This document shows, one piece after another, positions 49,677-62,896 of a stretch of DNA of 64,000 nt (within the stretch, counting starts at the first letter, position 1; each line of letters starts with the position of its first letter). The translations under genes and the position numbers were made by a program. Below the pieces are notes generated by a model, which saw only the letters and a program-made list of their open reading frames with translations, had not been told where the DNA came from and made no database searches. Source of the stretch: Shewanella seohaensis (GTDB lineage Bacteria > Pseudomonadota > Gammaproteobacteria > Enterobacterales > Shewanellaceae); NCBI RefSeq assembly GCF_025449215.1, contig NZ_CP104900.1, positions 1,860,001 to 1,924,000 of the forward strand, in the 5' to 3' direction.

Positions 49677-51913
49677 ATGATGACTCAAGCCCAGACTTAC
49701 TTCTATGACGGTAGCGATGTCGCGCTGTTAAACGGTCAATATACGGATGTGTTTTCCTGCTCGGTATGCACAGCATCAACGAGGGGAAGGCCTTGGTGGT
49801 GCGCTGTTTTTTACGCAACGCCCAAAAAGTTGATGTGATAAGTCTTAAGGATGGCCGTAAGGTGGCGAGCCTTGAGCGCGTCAATGAGGCGGGACTATTT
49901 GCGGGCACGCTTGGCAGACGGGTTAAGCCTTTTTTGTATGCGCTACGGGTGACTTATCCCCTCTGTGAGTTGGATATTATCGATCCTTATCAGTTTGGCT
50001 CCCTCCTCGATAGTCAAGACTTATACCTCTTCGGCGAAGGAAGCTCTGAGCAGGCCTATCGCTTTTTAGGTGCGAATTGGCGCCACGTAGATAGCGTCGA
50101 AGGCGTGCATTTTTGCGTATGGGCACCCAATGCTAAGCGGGTTTCTGTGGTGGGGGATTTTAATCACTGGGACGATACTCGCCATGTGATGCGCCAGCAT
50201 ATGGCCAACGGCTTATGGGAGATTTTCCTGCCTGATGTTGCCGAAGGCGCGCACTATAAGTTTGATTTGGTTTATCAAAATGGCGAGCGCCACGCCAAAT
50301 CTGACCCCATGGCGACCCAAATGGAATGTGCACCGCACAATGCCTCCATAGTGCCGAAAAAACACCAACACCCGTGGGCAGATACACAATGGATGGACAA
50401 ACGGGCGACCACGGCTTGGCATCGCGCCGCGATGTCTATCTACGAAGTGCAGCTAGGTTCTTGGCGCCGAAAAGGTGAGTTTGGTGAGCAATACTTTGAT
50501 TATCAAGACTTAATCGAGCAGTTGATCCCCTATGTGAAGGATCAAGGTTTTACCCATATCGAGTTGATGCCAGTCAGCGAGTATCCCTTCGACGGCTCTT
50601 GGGGGTATCAACCCGTTGGCTTGTATGCGCCAACCCATCGTTTTGGCGATGCCAATGGTTTAAAGGCCTTTATCGATGCCTGCCATCAGGCCGAGATTGG
50701 CGTGTTACTCGATTGGGTCGCAGCGCATTTCCCTAAGGATCCCCACGGCCTTGTGCGTTTCGATGGCACTTGTCTCTACGAACATGAAGACCCGCGCAAA
50801 GGCACGCACCCCGATTGGGATACGCTGATCTATAACTACGACCGCGGTGAGGTGCGCAGCTTTCTGCTCAGCAATGCCTGTTATTGGCTGCGGGAATTTC
50901 ACCTCGATGGGCTCAGGCTCGATGCGGTGTCATCCATGTTGTACCTCGACTACAGCCGCGAACCCGGGCAATGGCTGCCCAATGCCTATGGCGGACGGGA
51001 GAATTTAGAGGCGATTCATTTTCTGCAAATGTTGAATCAACGTTTGTATCAAGCTTTCCCCGGCATTTGCATGATAGCCGAAGAGTCAACCGCCTTTGCG
51101 GGGGTGACTAAGCCGACGGATTGCGGCGGGCTGGGGTTTGGTTTTAAATGGAATATGGGCTGGATGAACGACAGCCTAAGTTACCTCGGCCGCGATCCCA
51201 TCTATCGCCAGTATCACCATAACCAGCTGACCTTTAGTTTGATGTATGCCTATTCGGAGCAATTTATGCTGTCGATAAGCCACGATGAAGTGGTGCACGG
51301 CAAGGGCTCTTTGCTGCATAAAATTCCCGGCGATGACTGGCAAAAATTCGCCACCCTCAGGGCCTATTACGGCTTTATGTGGGGACATCCGGGCAAAAAA
51401 CTACTGTTTATGGGCAGCGAGTTCGCCCAGCGTGACGAATGGAACCATAACCATAGCCTCGATTGGCATTTGCTCGCCTTCGAGCCTCACCAAGGCGTGC
51501 AGCGCTGGCTTCGCGATCTGAATCAGCTATATCGCCAATTCCCCGCCTTATCCGTGCTCGACTATGAGTCACAGGGTTTTCGTTGGCTCGATTGTGACAA
51601 TGGTCGCGACAGTATTTTTAGCTTTGTTCGCTATGGCGAGGGCTGTGATGTGCCTTTAGTGTTTGTGGTGAACATGACGCCAACCCTGCACCAAGGATTT
51701 CGTATCGGCTTGCCCCAAGGCGGGGATTTCTGTGAGTACCTCAATAGCGACAGCCATCTCTATGGTGGCAGCAATCAGGGGAATGCGGGCAAGGTAATTG
51801 CCGAAGATTTACCTTGGCAGGGCATGGCATCGAGCGCGTTGATCACTGTGCCGCCCCTAGGTTGCTTAATCCTCGGGCCTGCGACGGATGCGCCAAGAGA
51901 TACCAGCCTATGA
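49677..51913 (+). CDS. glgB: 1,4-alpha-glucan branching enzyme
   Basis: GH13 enzyme of 745 aa after repair that forms alpha-1,6 branches in glycogen. It has an N-terminal carbohydrate-binding module ([20 protein letters not shown] / [10 protein letters not shown]), then the barrel motifs [34 protein letters not shown], the nucleophile strand [41 protein letters not shown] and [13 protein letters not shown]. One C is missing at 49756-49757 ([15 protein letters not shown] when restored). Start at the first of two adjacent ATGs after GGAAGCC. Its stop overlaps the glgX start as ATGA. Confidence 0.96.
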
Positions 51914-54167
51914 CGAATCCTGTGCCTGTAAATGCTGGTGGCTCAACCGCCTATAATCTGAGTGCGGGACAGCCCTTTCCCTTGGGGGCGACGGTCGATG
52001 ATGGCGGGGTGAATTTCGCCCTGTTTTCGGCCCATGCCACTGGGGTGGAGTTATGTCTGTTTGATGCTCAAGGAGAGGTGGAAATTCAGCGCATCGCCTT
52101 GACGGAGCAGACCCAGCAAATCTGGCATTTGTATGTGCATGGGCTCAGTGCCGGCCAGCTTTATGGCTACCGTGTCTATGGTCCCTACGAGCCGCAATTA
52201 GGCCACAGATTTAATCCGTATAAGTTGCTATTAGACCCCTACGCGCGCCAGCTCGTGGGGCGTTATCACCACCATATCGCCAATTTTGGTTATGAGATTG
52301 ATAACCCCAACGAGGACTTATCTTTCAGCACCTTAGATAACGCGGATTTTGTACCTAAGTGCAAAGTGGTCGATACTCGGCCCCTTTTTGATGCTGCTAA
52401 GGCGCATGCTATTCGGCCGCTCTCAAGCAAGCGTGAGCCATTGCCACTTGAGCAGTGCATTATCTATGAGATGCACTTAAAGGGATTTACCGCGCTGCAC
52501 CCTGAGATAGATGCGCCGCTGCGTGGTACCTTTGCCGGGCTGGCATCGAATGCCGCGATAGATTACTTAGTCAAACTCGGCGTGAATTGCGTCGAGTTAC
52601 TGCCGGTACAGGCATTCTTTTCCGAGCCCTTTCTGCTTGAAAAACAGCTCTCTAACTATTGGGGTTATAACAGCATAGGCTTTTTTGCGCCTGAGCCGAG
52701 TTATCTCTCGAGTGAGGATATTGGCGAGTTTCGTAACATGGTGGATGCGCTACACGGCGCGGGTATCGAAGTCATTCTCGATGTGGTCTATAACCACAGC
52801 GCCGAGGGCAGTCGCCTCGGGCCGACCTTTAGCTTTCGCGGTATCGACAATCTGAGCTATTACCGCCTGCATCCAAACGATAAACGCTTTTATATCAACG
52901 ATACCGGCTGCGGTAATACCTTAAACCTCAATCATCCACGCATGTTGCAGTTAGTGCTAGATTCGCTGCGTTATTGGGTCGAAGTGATGGGCGTCGATGG
53001 CTTTCGTTTCGATTTAGCCGCCTGTCTTGGCCGTGAAGCCTATGGATTTGACCCCGGAAGTGGTTTTTTGATGCGCTGCTGCAAGACCCTGTGTTGTGCC
53101 GGGTGAAGCTGATTGCCGAGCCTTGGGATATTGGCCCGGGTGGGTATCAGTTGGGTAATTTCCCGGTGGCTTTTAGTGAGTGGAATGACAGATACCGCGA
53201 CACCATGCGGCGTTTCTGGCGCGGTGATCACGGCATGTTGCCCGAGTTTGCGCGGCGATTTCATGGCTCGGGGGATTTCTTTGAGCATAGCGGCCGGCCT
53301 CCCGCCGCCAGTATCAACTTTTTAACCAGTCACGATGGTTTTACCCTCAAAGATTTAGTGAGTTATTGCGAGCGGCACAATTGGGCCAACGGTGAAGAAA
53401 ACCGCGACGGCCACCATGAGAACTTCAGTCATCACTATGGGGTCGAGGGCGACACTGATGACGCCACCATTCTCGCGCTGCGCGCCCGCCAGCAACGCAA
53501 TCTATTGACCACATTATTCTTATCCCAAGGGGTGCCCATGTTACTCAGCGGCGATGAGACGGGCCGCACCCAAGGCGGGAATAATAACGCCTATTGCCAA
53601 GATAACCCCTTGAATTGGTTTGATTGGTCATCGGATGGCATGGATAGCTCATTGCTGAGTTTCACCTCGCAGTTGATTGCCTTACGCAAACGCTTCCCGC
53701 TCTTGTGTTCCAAACGTTTTATCCATGAGCAACTAGTGGCCAATGCCTTCGATTGGTCGTCCGAGTCATCTTCAAGCCATGCTGTAAGCTCTGTCTCAAC
53801 CCCATCGGGGGCGAGGCTGGATTGGTTTAGCCGCCAAGGTGAGCCGATGAGCAAAAGCCTGTGGAGCGAGTCCATGGGCCGCAGCCTCTGCGTGGTGTTA
53901 TCGGGTAATTTAACCGCCACTCAGCCGCAGGCTCAGGGTGACAGCCTTCAAGCGCTGCTGTTGATGGTGAATGCCGATGAGCATCCCTTGGCCTTTACTC
54001 TGCCAGTTTTTGACGGTTTAGGGCCGTGGCAATGCCTGCTGCATACCCAAACAGACCCACAATTTTTAACTCCCACTGAGCCGCTGGATGCTCAGTCCTC
54101 ACCGACGCGGTACTTGTTACAGGATCGCAGTCTTATGCTGTTTCATGCTGATTTTATAAGGAATTAA
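51910..54167 (+). CDS. glgX: Glycogen debranching enzyme
   Basis: GH13 isoamylase-type enzyme of 752 aa after repair that removes short branches left by glycogen phosphorylase. Order: CBM48 ([40 protein letters not shown]), catalytic motifs [33 protein letters not shown], the acid in [20 protein letters not shown], and [15 protein letters not shown]. One T is missing in the T6 run 53064-53069; seven restore [18 protein letters not shown]. It begins inside the glgB stop, so the two are translationally coupled. glgP starts two bases after its stop. Confidence 0.95.
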
Positions 54168-54169
54168 CT

Positions 54170-56682
54170 ATGAGTCATAACAGTGAGCTGAGCCCAAATA
54201 CCAGCGGCGTTACTCCAAAAAACGTGCCACTAAGGCCGCGCCGAGTAAGCCAAAAGCGACACTCGAACCCTGCGAGCCCTGTGATGCCTTGCCCGCGACC
54301 TTTAATCGCCATGTGCGTTACGGTTTAAGCCGCGGCGAAGTGGCTCACGGTGAGTTATTTCAATCTCTGGCACTCAGCGTTAAAGAGCAAATGTTGGATG
54401 AGTGGCGTGAGACGCGGATAAAAGATAGCTGCTATGACAACAAGCAAGTAGCCTACTTATCGCTGGAGTTTCTCATGGGCAGGGCATTAGGTAATGCCTT
54501 GTTAAATCTAGATTTAGAGCAAGACAGCCGCGAGGCGCTTAGCCAATATTCCGTGTCTCTTGAGGAGCTTGAAGAGGCCGAACACGACGCAGGTTTAGGC
54601 AATGGTGGCCTTGGGCGACTCGCCGCGTGTTTTCTCGATAGCTGCGCCAGCATGGATTTATCCGTCACGGGTTATGGCATTCGTTACGAATACGGCATGT
54701 TCGCCCAGAAGATAGTCGATGGTTATCAAGTCGAGCGCCCAGATCGCTGGTTGCGTGAGGGCAACCCGTGGGAGGTGCGCGTTCCGCACCATAATGTGAC
54801 GGTAAAGTTCTTCGGTCACACCGAATCCTATGTGGATAAACAAGGGCGCAGGCACATGATTTGGGTCGATACTCAAGATGTGCTCGCCGTGGCCTATGAC
54901 ATGCCCGTGCCCGGTTATCGCAATGGTCGGGTGAATAGCCTCAGACTCTGGAAGGCAGAAGCGACGGATGACTTTGATTTAGCAGAGTTTAACCAAGGGG
55001 ATTACACAGAGGCGGTGGCGTGCAAGAACCTCGCTGAACAAATCACTATGGTGTTGTACCCCAACGATGCCAGTGAAAACGGTAAAGAGCTGCGGTTGCG
55101 TCAGCAGTACTTTTTGTCCTCCGCCAGCCTGCAGGCGATTTTGAAGCGTTGGGTGCATCACCACGGCCATGATTTCAGCGATTTTGCCGCGAAAAATGTG
55201 ATCCAACTGAATGACACTCACCCCAGTATTGCCGTCCCCGAATTAATGCGGCTGCTGGTGGATGAATATGGCCTCGAATGGGACGCCGCGTGGGCGATTA
55301 CCAGCCAGACTATGGCCTATACCAATCACACATTGTTGCCCGAGGCGTTAGAGCGCTGGCCCGTGCGTATGATGGCGCTGATGTTGCCGCGAATTTTAGA
55401 AATCATCTATGAAATCAACGCCAGATACCTCGATTTAGTTGCCCACCACTGGCCGGGAGATGGCGCCAAACTGGCCAGCATGTCGATCATTCAAGATGGC
55501 CCCGATCCCCATGTGCGCATGGCGTACCTAGCCATAGTGGCGAGCTTTTCGGTAAACGGTGTGGCAGCGCTACATACCCAGTTATTAAAGTCGGGCCTGT
55601 TTAAGGATTTTTATAGCCTGTGGCCGGAGAAGTTTAACAATCGCACCAATGGCGTGACGCCAAGACGTTGGTTAGCCCACTGCAATCCCGCGCTCGCCAA
55701 ACTGTTAACCAGCCATTTAGGCAAGGGCTGGGTGACGGACTTAAGCCAGCTGACGGCGCTCAATGCCTTAACCCAAGACGCCAGCTTTATTCAAAAGTGG
55801 CGTGAGGTGAAACAAGCCAACAAGGTGCAACTCGCTAAGATGATCGCCAAGGAATGTGCCGTCGAGTTTGACCCTGCAATGATGTTTGATGTGCAGGTGA
55901 AACGCATTCATGAGTATAAGCGCCAGCTGCTCAATATTTTGCATGTGATCCATCTTTACCATCAAATCCAGCAGGGACACACAGAGCACCCAGTGCCACG
56001 CTGCGTGCTGATCGGTGGTAAGGCGGCGCCCGGTTACTTTATGGCGAAGCTCATCATCAAACTCGCCAGCAATGTTGCCCATATGGTCAACTGCGATCCT
56101 GTGGTGGCGCCTTATCTGCGCTTTGCGTTTCTGCCCAATTACAACGTCAGTGCCATGGAAAAAATCTGCCCCGGCACCGACGTCTCCGAGCAGATCTCCA
56201 CCGCCGGCAAGGAGGCCTCGGGCACGGGCAACATGAAGTTTATGATGAATGGCGCCCTCACCATAGGCACCTTAGATGGCGCCAATATCGAGATGCTCGA
56301 AGAGGTCGGCGAAGATAACTTTTTCCTCTTTGGCCTCAACGCCGAGCAAGTGGTCCAAATGCGCTGTGATTACCAACCGCAGCGGATTATCGCCGAGTCC
56401 CACGCCTTATCCGAAGTTATGGCCTTACTCAAGAGCGGCCATTTCAACCTGCTGGAACCGGGGATTTTCGACCCCATTATCGCCTCGATTGAAAGCCCGG
56501 ATGATCAGTGGATGACGGCGGCAGATTTCGACAGTTATCGCCTCGCCCAAGAGACTGTGGCTAAGGCCTATAAAGATCCGAAAAAGTGGACACAAATGAG
56601 TATTCGCAACACGGCGGCCAGTGGTCGCTTTTCCAGTGATGTGACGATTGCTGGCTATCGAGATGATATTTGGAAACTGTAA
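54170..56682 (+). CDS. glgP: Glycogen phosphorylase
   Basis: PLP enzyme (GT35), 837 aa after repair, releasing glucose-1-phosphate from glycogen ends. Motifs: VAYLSLEFLMGRALGNALLN, GLGNGGLGRLAACFLDS, IQLNDTHPSIAVPELMR, TNHTLLPEALERWP, and the PLP-lysine region ISTAGKEASGTGNMKFMMNG. The N-terminus carries a Lys/Pro-rich head with EPCEPCDALPATFNRH before the core. One A is missing at 54217-54222; seven restore TPKKRATKAAPSKPK. Without repair, translation would only be possible from an internal TTG at 54289. Its position before glgC differs from the E. coli order glgBXCAP. Confidence 0.96.
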
Positions 56683-56693
56683 CGGAGAGGTTG

Positions 56694-56807
56694 ATGAGCA
56701 AAGGAATGCGCTGTTGTATGCAATCCTGCGGCTTAGGGCGGCAGGGAAGAGTCGTTGTGAAGCAATCGGCACTGATGTGCTATTTGGGGAGTAGAGCCTA
56801 TGTCTAA
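56694..56807 (+). CDS. 37-aa cysteine-rich small ORF between glgP and glgC
   Basis: Begins [18 protein letters not shown] and ends SRAYV, with five cysteines in 37 residues. CGGAGAGG stands nine bases before its ATG, one of the best ribosome sites in the operon, and its stop overlaps the first eight bases of glgC. It could be a leader peptide coupling translation to glgC or a small zinc-binding protein. I recall a hypothetical gene annotated between glgP and glgC in S. oneidensis, but do not rely on it. Without conservation data it may also be chance. Confidence 0.45.
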   Translation: MSKGMRCCMQSCGLGRQGRVVVKQSALMCYLGSRAYV

Positions 56808-58062
56808 TGTACGTTATATCAGTAATTTAACTCGTGAAACCTATGCATTGATTCTGGCTGGTGGCCGAGGCTCGCGTTTACATGAACTCACCGACTGGCG
56901 CGCTAAACCCGCGCTGTATTTCGGGGGTAAGTTTAGGATTATCGATTTTCCGCTGTCGAATTGCATCAACTCGGGGATCCGCCGCGTTGGGGTAGTGACC
57001 CAATATAAGTCGCACTCGTTAATTCGCCACGTGATGCGTGGTTGGGGCCACTTTAAAAAGGAATTAGGTGAGTCGGTGGAAATTCTGCCTGCCTCACAAC
57101 GTTACTCGGAGAATTGGTATCAGGGCACAGCCGACGCGGTATTCCAAAATATCGATATCATCCGCCATGAGCTGCCCAAGTATGTGATGGTGCTCTCGGG
57201 TGACCATGTGTATCGCATGGATTACGCTGGCTTACTGGCCGCCCATGCCGAATCCGGCGCAGATATGACAGTCTCCTGCCTCGAGGTGCCCGTGGCTGAA
57301 GCGGCGGGCGCATTTGGGGTGATGGAAGTCGATGACGAGATGCGTATTTTAGGATTTGAAGAAAAACCTAAGCATCCTAAACACTCCCCAGGCAATCCTG
57401 AGAAGTGCCTCGCCTCGATGGGCAACTATGTGTTTAACACTGAGTTTTTGTTCGAACAGTTAAAGAAAGACGCGCAAAATGCCAATTCCGATCGGGATTT
57501 TGGCAAAGACATTATTCCCTCGATCATCGAAAAACATAAAGTGTTTGCCTATCCCTTTAAGAGTGCCTTCCCCAACGAGCAAGCCTACTGGCGCGATGTG
57601 GGCACCTTGGATTCCTTCTGGCAGGCTAATATGGAATTGTTATCGCCCACGCCCGCCTTAAACCTCTACGATGCCAAATGGCCGATTTGGACCTATCAGG
57701 AGCAATTGCCTCCCGCCAAGTTTGTGTTCGACGATGACGATAGACGCGGCATGGCGGTGGATTCGATTATATCCGGCGGCTGTATTATCTCGGGGGCGAC
57801 CGTGCGCCGCAGCGTGTTGTTTAACGAGGTACGGGTTTGTTCCTACTCAGTGGTTGAGGATTCAGTCGTGCTGCCCGATGTGGTAGTGCTGCGCCACTGT
57901 AAGATTAAAAATGCCATCATCGACAGGGGCTGCATCATCCCCGAAGGTACAGTGATTGGTTACAACCACGACCATGACAGGGCAAAGGGCTTTAGGGTGT
58001 CCGAGAAAGGCATCACCTTAGTCACCCGCGATATGTTAGGGCTGCCCGTGGGCTATGAGTAA
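56800..58062 (+). CDS. glgC: Glucose-1-phosphate adenylyltransferase (ADP-glucose pyrophosphorylase)
   Basis: Rate-setting allosteric enzyme of glycogen synthesis, 420 aa, making ADP-glucose from ATP and glucose-1-phosphate. The frame is intact. Motifs: [20 protein letters not shown] with [19 protein letters not shown] (activator and nucleotide sites), [37 protein letters not shown] and [18 protein letters not shown], followed by a left-handed beta-helix domain ([15 protein letters not shown]). GGGGAG precedes the ATG. It is overlapped by the small ORF upstream. Confidence 0.97.
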   Translation: MSNVRYISNLTRETYALILAGGRGSRLHELTDWRAKPALYFGGKFRIIDFPLSNCINSGIRRVGVVTQYKSHSLIRHVMRGWGHFKKELGESVEILPASQRYSENWYQGTADAVFQNIDIIRHELPKYVMVLSGDHVYRMDYAGLLAAHAESGADMTVSCLEVPVAEAAGAFGVMEVDDEMRILGFEEKPKHPKHSPGNPEKCLASMGNYVFNTEFLFEQLKKDAQNANSDRDFGKDIIPSIIEKHKVFAYPFKSAFPNEQAYWRDVGTLDSFWQANMELLSPTPALNLYDAKWPIWTYQEQLPPAKFVFDDDDRRGMAVDSIISGGCIISGATVRRSVLFNEVRVCSYSVVEDSVVLPDVVVLRHCKIKNAIIDRGCIIPEGTVIGYNHDHDRAKGFRVSEKGITLVTRDMLGLPVGYE

Positions 58063-58114
58063 GGCCAAGCCATTAATTTTCTTGAATATTAACCCTGTTG
58101 GAGTATGAAGTTAG

Positions 58115-59711
58115 GTGAAACGCATATTAATGGTCGCGGCGGAAAATGGGGCGCTGAAAGGGGCGAAAGTGGGCGGGATGGCGGATGTGATCCGTGACTT
58201 GCCCCAAGCCCTCGCGGGTGTTGAGATCCAAGCCGATGTAATTATGCCAAGCTACGGATTTTTAACGGGCCTTGGGGCCAAACTTATCCATGAGTTTGAG
58301 GTGAGTTTTGCCGGGCGACAGGAGCCGATTAAGTTGTATTGGCTGGCGCACCCCAAGGTGCAGGGCGCCAATATTTACTTGCTCGAGCATGGGCTGTGGC
58401 AATCCAGCCCCGGGCAGATTTATAGCCAAGGCACGAGTGACCGCCCCTTCGCCGATGATGCGACTAAGTTTGCGCTGTTGTGTGCAAGCGTAGCCAAAGC
58501 CTTAGTGGCGGGGCTTGTGCCTATGCCTCAGCTTTTACATTTACACGACTGGCACACGGGATGTTTAGCCATGCTGCGGGCGCTGGCGCCCGAGTATCAA
58601 GCATTGCAAAGCATAGAATGTGTGTTTTCGATTCATAATCTTGCGCTGCAGGGGATTAGGCCGCTGAGCCATGATACCTCAAGCTTTGCGGCTTGGTTCC
58701 CTCACTTATTCGCCCAGTTGGATGAGGGCCAACGCGACCAGATTATTGACCCCCGTTATCCCCATTGCATCAATCCGATGCGGATGGGGATTACGCTGGC
58801 GGATAAGGTACATCTCGTCTCACCCACCTACGCCAAGGAGGTGTTGCTTCCTTCTCGCCCCGAGTTGGGGTTCTTCGGTGGTGAAGGCTTGGAGGCGGAT
58901 TTACAACGTAAAGCCGAGCAGGGGCGAGTACTTGGCATTTTAAACGGTTGTGAATACCCAGAGGCTTTAGCGCAAACCTCCCTAGAACGTATGGGATTAA
59001 CTGAGTTTAGGGCCTTACTGAGTTGCATCGAGTCGGCCTTAGTACAGTGGCAGGGCGGGCGAAGTCTGGTCAGTGGCGTCGATATGATTGCCTTTACGCG
59101 GCTGCAAGCCTTGTGGCGTCTGGCCTCTGCGGGGAGTTTCCGGACTTTCTGTTGACCTCGGTTGGTCGACTTACCGATCAAAAAGTGCTGATCCTGCGCC
59201 ATATTTTGCCTTCTGGCTTATCGGTATTAGAGACATTGCTGCAACAGTTGCAGCAAACGCAGCCTAAGACTCTGTTTGTACTATTAGGCAGTGGAGACCC
59301 TGAGATAGGGCAATTTTTTCAAATTCTTGCGGCTAAGTATGCCCATTTTGTATTTCTGCAGGGATACCATGAGGAGCTCTCCCAGTGTCTTTATCAAGTG
59401 GGTGATTTGTTCTTGATGCCAAGCTCCTTCGAACCCTGTGGTATTAGCCAAATGCTCGCCATGCGTAGCGGTCAGCCTTGTTTAGTGCATGGGGTTGGCG
59501 GATTGCGGGATACGGTCGAGGATAATGTCGATGGCTTTGTGTTTTATGGCGATGATATCAAGGCACAGGGGAGGCTTTGCTAGCAAAGCTTGGCGACGCG
59601 CTGGAGACATTTGGCGGTAATGATTGGATGCAACTCAAACGTCAGGCGAAAGCACGACGCTTCGACTGGCACGGCATTGCCCTCGAATACCAGACTCGGC
59701 TCTACGCTTAA
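58115..59711 (+). CDS. glgA: Glycogen synthase
   Basis: GT5 enzyme adding glucose from ADP-glucose to glycogen; 532 aa after repair. Motifs: VAAENGALKGAKVGGMADVI (the KxGGL-type ADP-glucose site, here KVGGMADV), LHLHDWHTGCLAML, CVFSIHNLALQGI, and the C-terminal LLTSVGRLTDQKVLILRHIL and FLMPSSFEPCGISQMLAMRS. Two Gs are missing: 59131-59134 (five restore LASAGEFPDFLLT) and 59568-59571 (five restore KAQGEALLAKLGDALE and the true end RLYA). GTG start at 58115 after GGAG; the ATG ten bases upstream is in another frame. It closes the operon. Confidence 0.95.
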
Positions 59712-59867
59712 ACTTGCCAGCACGGTATTTTGGCCGCGTACCAAGGCAAGATTTTGTCGGCAAGCCCCTGTAATTAGATCATGATTTGTAAGCAATTCTG
59801 CTACACTTGTGAGGGAGAGTTTTCGTAAGATAATCCGTTCCCTCATTTTGGAGTTGCTTCCACATCC

Positions 59868-62800
59868 ATGGATAAAAGCATTTTCTTACCCTTAGTACAA
59901 AATGCGGCGTTACTGCTCGCCTTGGTATTTTTGTACGATGCGATTCCTAAAAAGCATCAGCGGCAGTATTTTCTGCTGTGGCGTCTGGGGATCGGATTAC
60001 TCATAGGTGGCATAGGCGTCACGATTATGAGTACCCCATGGATGTACGAACCCGGCATTATCTTCGATACTCGCTCAGTACTCTTATGTGTTACCGGCCT
60101 CTTTTTTGGTGGTTTGCCTACTGTGGTGGCGGTGATTATCACCGGAATTTATCGTTACAGTATTGGCGGCGCCGCCATGTGGGTGGGGTTAGGTGTGATT
60201 ATGTCCTCGGGCTTGATTGGGGTGATATGGCGCCAATACCGTAAGTCCTATCTTGCCAATATTTCGGGCAGAGAAATCTTCAGTTTTGCCTTTGTTGTCC
60301 ACATCGTTATGTTGTTGTGGTTCTTTTTGCTGCCGGACAAGGTTGCCATTCCCGTGCTGCAAAAAATCATGCTGCCTGTGCTAACCATTTATCCCCTCGC
60401 GACTTGGCTACTGAGCCGTTTGCTGTCCCGCCGTTTTGAGCTGGAACGTGACGAGCAGATCCGTTTGCAGGATGATTTTTTATTCCGCAGCCAATTTAAC
60501 GTCGGCAACATAGGGATTGCTATTACCGGCGTTGACCAAAAGTGGATCAAGGTGAATCCAAGGCTGTGCCAGATGCTGAAATACTCAGAGGATGAGCTGC
60601 TGCATATGACCTGGAAACAGCTCACCCATCCCGATGATGTCGAGGCTGATATCGTCAAGTTTGAACTCATGCTCGCGGGCAAGATTGATAACTATGAGAT
60701 GGATAAACGCTTTATCGCCAAAGATAATTCGATTGTGTATACCCATATGACGGTCGCCTGTAAGCGCGCGAACCATCAGGTGTTATTGGTGATTGCGGGC
60801 TACTTAGATGTCACCGCACAGACTCTAGCCGATAGGGAAGTGCTCGCCAGTCGTGAGCAACTTGAATTGGTGTTAAGCAGTAGCGATTTGGGCGTTTGGG
60901 ACTGGGATATCCGTAATGACCATATCGAGCGTAACGCCCGCAGCGCCGATATCCTAGGTTGCGATATCGACATGCTCAATGCCAATAGCCGCCAATGGAT
61001 GGACTCGATTGTCGCCGAAGACAGGCCCAAGGTGCTGCACTCCATCGAGGCCCATATTCGCGGAGAAACGCCGCAGCATAAGATGGAATATCGCTTGAAA
61101 ACCCTCAACCGCGATATTCGCTGGATTTTGGATACGGGCAAAGTGGTGAGCCGCGATGCCAATAACAATGCCTTAAGAATGTGTGGTACCTATACGGACA
61201 TCACCGAGGCCAAGCTTATTGAAGAATCTTTAAAGCTCTCAGCATTGGTCTATGACAACAGTTCTGAAGCCATGAGTGTGCTTGATGAAACGGGCGTTAT
61301 TATCACAGTCAACGCCGCCTTTACCGAGATCACTGGCTATAGTGAATCGGAAATTCGCGGCCAGCATATTCGCATGCTTTATTGCGATCTCAACGGCCAT
61401 GGTTTTTATACCGAGATGAATAATGAAATTCGCGAAAAAGGCGAGTGGCAGGGGAAATGCGCCAACGACGTAAGAACAATGAAGAGTACGTTATTTGGCT
61501 GACCATCAACACCATTAACGATAAAGATGGTCAACCCTATCGCCGTGTGGCGCTGTTTTCCGATATCACAGATAAAAAACAGAGCGAGCATTTGATCTGG
61601 AAACAGGCTAACTACGACACGCTCACGGGCTTGCCGAATCGGCGCATGTTGCTCGAATATTTGGGCGCCGAAATCAAGAGTGCCGATCGCAATCGCAATC
61701 ACTTTGCCTTGATGTTCCTCGATCTGGATTACTTTAAAGAAGTGAACGACACCCTTGGCCATGCCATGGGGGATCTATTGCTGATTGAAACCGCCAGTCG
61801 CTTAAAATCCTGCGTGCGGGATACCGATGTGGTGGCTCGCCTCGGAGGGGATGAGTTTACTGTGGTACTCAGCGGCATGGAGGATCACAAGGGCATTGAG
61901 CGGGTCGCCGAACACATTTTACGCCGTATTGCCGATCCCTATGTGCTGGGTGAGGAAACCGCCTATATCAGCGCCAGTATTGGGATCACCCTTTATCCCG
62001 ATGATGCGACTAGCATAGAAGGTTTGCTCAAACATGCGGATCAGGCCATGTATGCGGCGAAAGATCAGGGCCGCAATCGTTTCAATTACTTCACCCCTTC
62101 GATGCAGGAATATGCCAAATATCGGATGCGCTTAATCCAAGATTTGCGCCAAGCCGTGTTGAATAAAGAATTTGAACTGCACTACCAGCCGATAGTGACC
62201 ATGACCACGGGCGAGGTGCTTAAGGCCGAAGCGCTATTGCGTTGGTTTCACCCTGAGCGGGGTTATGTATCCCCTGCGGAATTTATTCCCGTCGCTGAAG
62301 ATACCGGGCTGATTGTCGAGATTGGCAACTGGGTCTTTGAGCAGGCGGCGCGTCAAAGCGCTCAGTGGCGTAAAAACCTTGGGGTTGAAATTCAAATCAG
62401 TGTCAACAAATCACCCATCCAGTTCCGCGATGAAGGCACGCTGCTGCACAATTGGCTCGAGTTACTGCAGGAATTGGATGTGACAGGTACAGGGGTGTGC
62501 GTCGAGATCACCGAAGGGTTACTCCTCGATGCCAGTATGGGCGTGACCGAAAAACTCTTGGCCTATCGGGACGCGGGTGTACAAGTCTCCTTGGACGACT
62601 TTGGTACGGGCTATTCCTCCTTGGCGTATTTGAAGAAGTTCGATATCGATTATTTAAAAATCGATCAATCTTTTACCCGCAATATCGACACGGATGAAAG
62701 CGACCAAACCCTGTGCGAGGCGATTATCGTTATGGCCCATAAACTCGGGATGAAAGTGATCGCCGAAGGGGTCGAAACCGAGGCGCAGCGCCAAGTGCTG

Positions 62801-62896
62801 CTCAATGCGGGCTGCGACTATGGCCAAGGCTATTTATTTTCTAAGCCTGTGAGTGCTACCGAATTTGCGCGTCAGCATTTGGTGAAAGAGGCATAG
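59868..62896 (+). CDS. 5TM-receptor PAS-GGDEF-EAL signalling protein
   Basis: Inner-membrane c-di-GMP enzyme of 1009 aa after repair. The N-terminal about 180 residues form a 5TM receptor module of the LytS/YhcK type (LLFFGGLP-like VTGLFFGGLPTVVAVIITGI). Then come two or three PAS domains (RSQFNVGNIGIAITGVDQKW; VLSSSDLGVWDWDIRNDHIE; VYDNSSEAMSVLDETGVIIT), GGDEF (ANYDTLTGLPNRRMLLEYLG; VVARLGGDEFTVVLSG) and EAL (LKAEALLRWFHPERGYVSPA; VSLDDFGTGYSSLAYLKKFD). Both active sites look intact; the net direction is unknown. One G is missing at 61451-61454 (five restore EWQGEMRQRRKNNEEY). No operon link to glgA. Confidence 0.92.
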
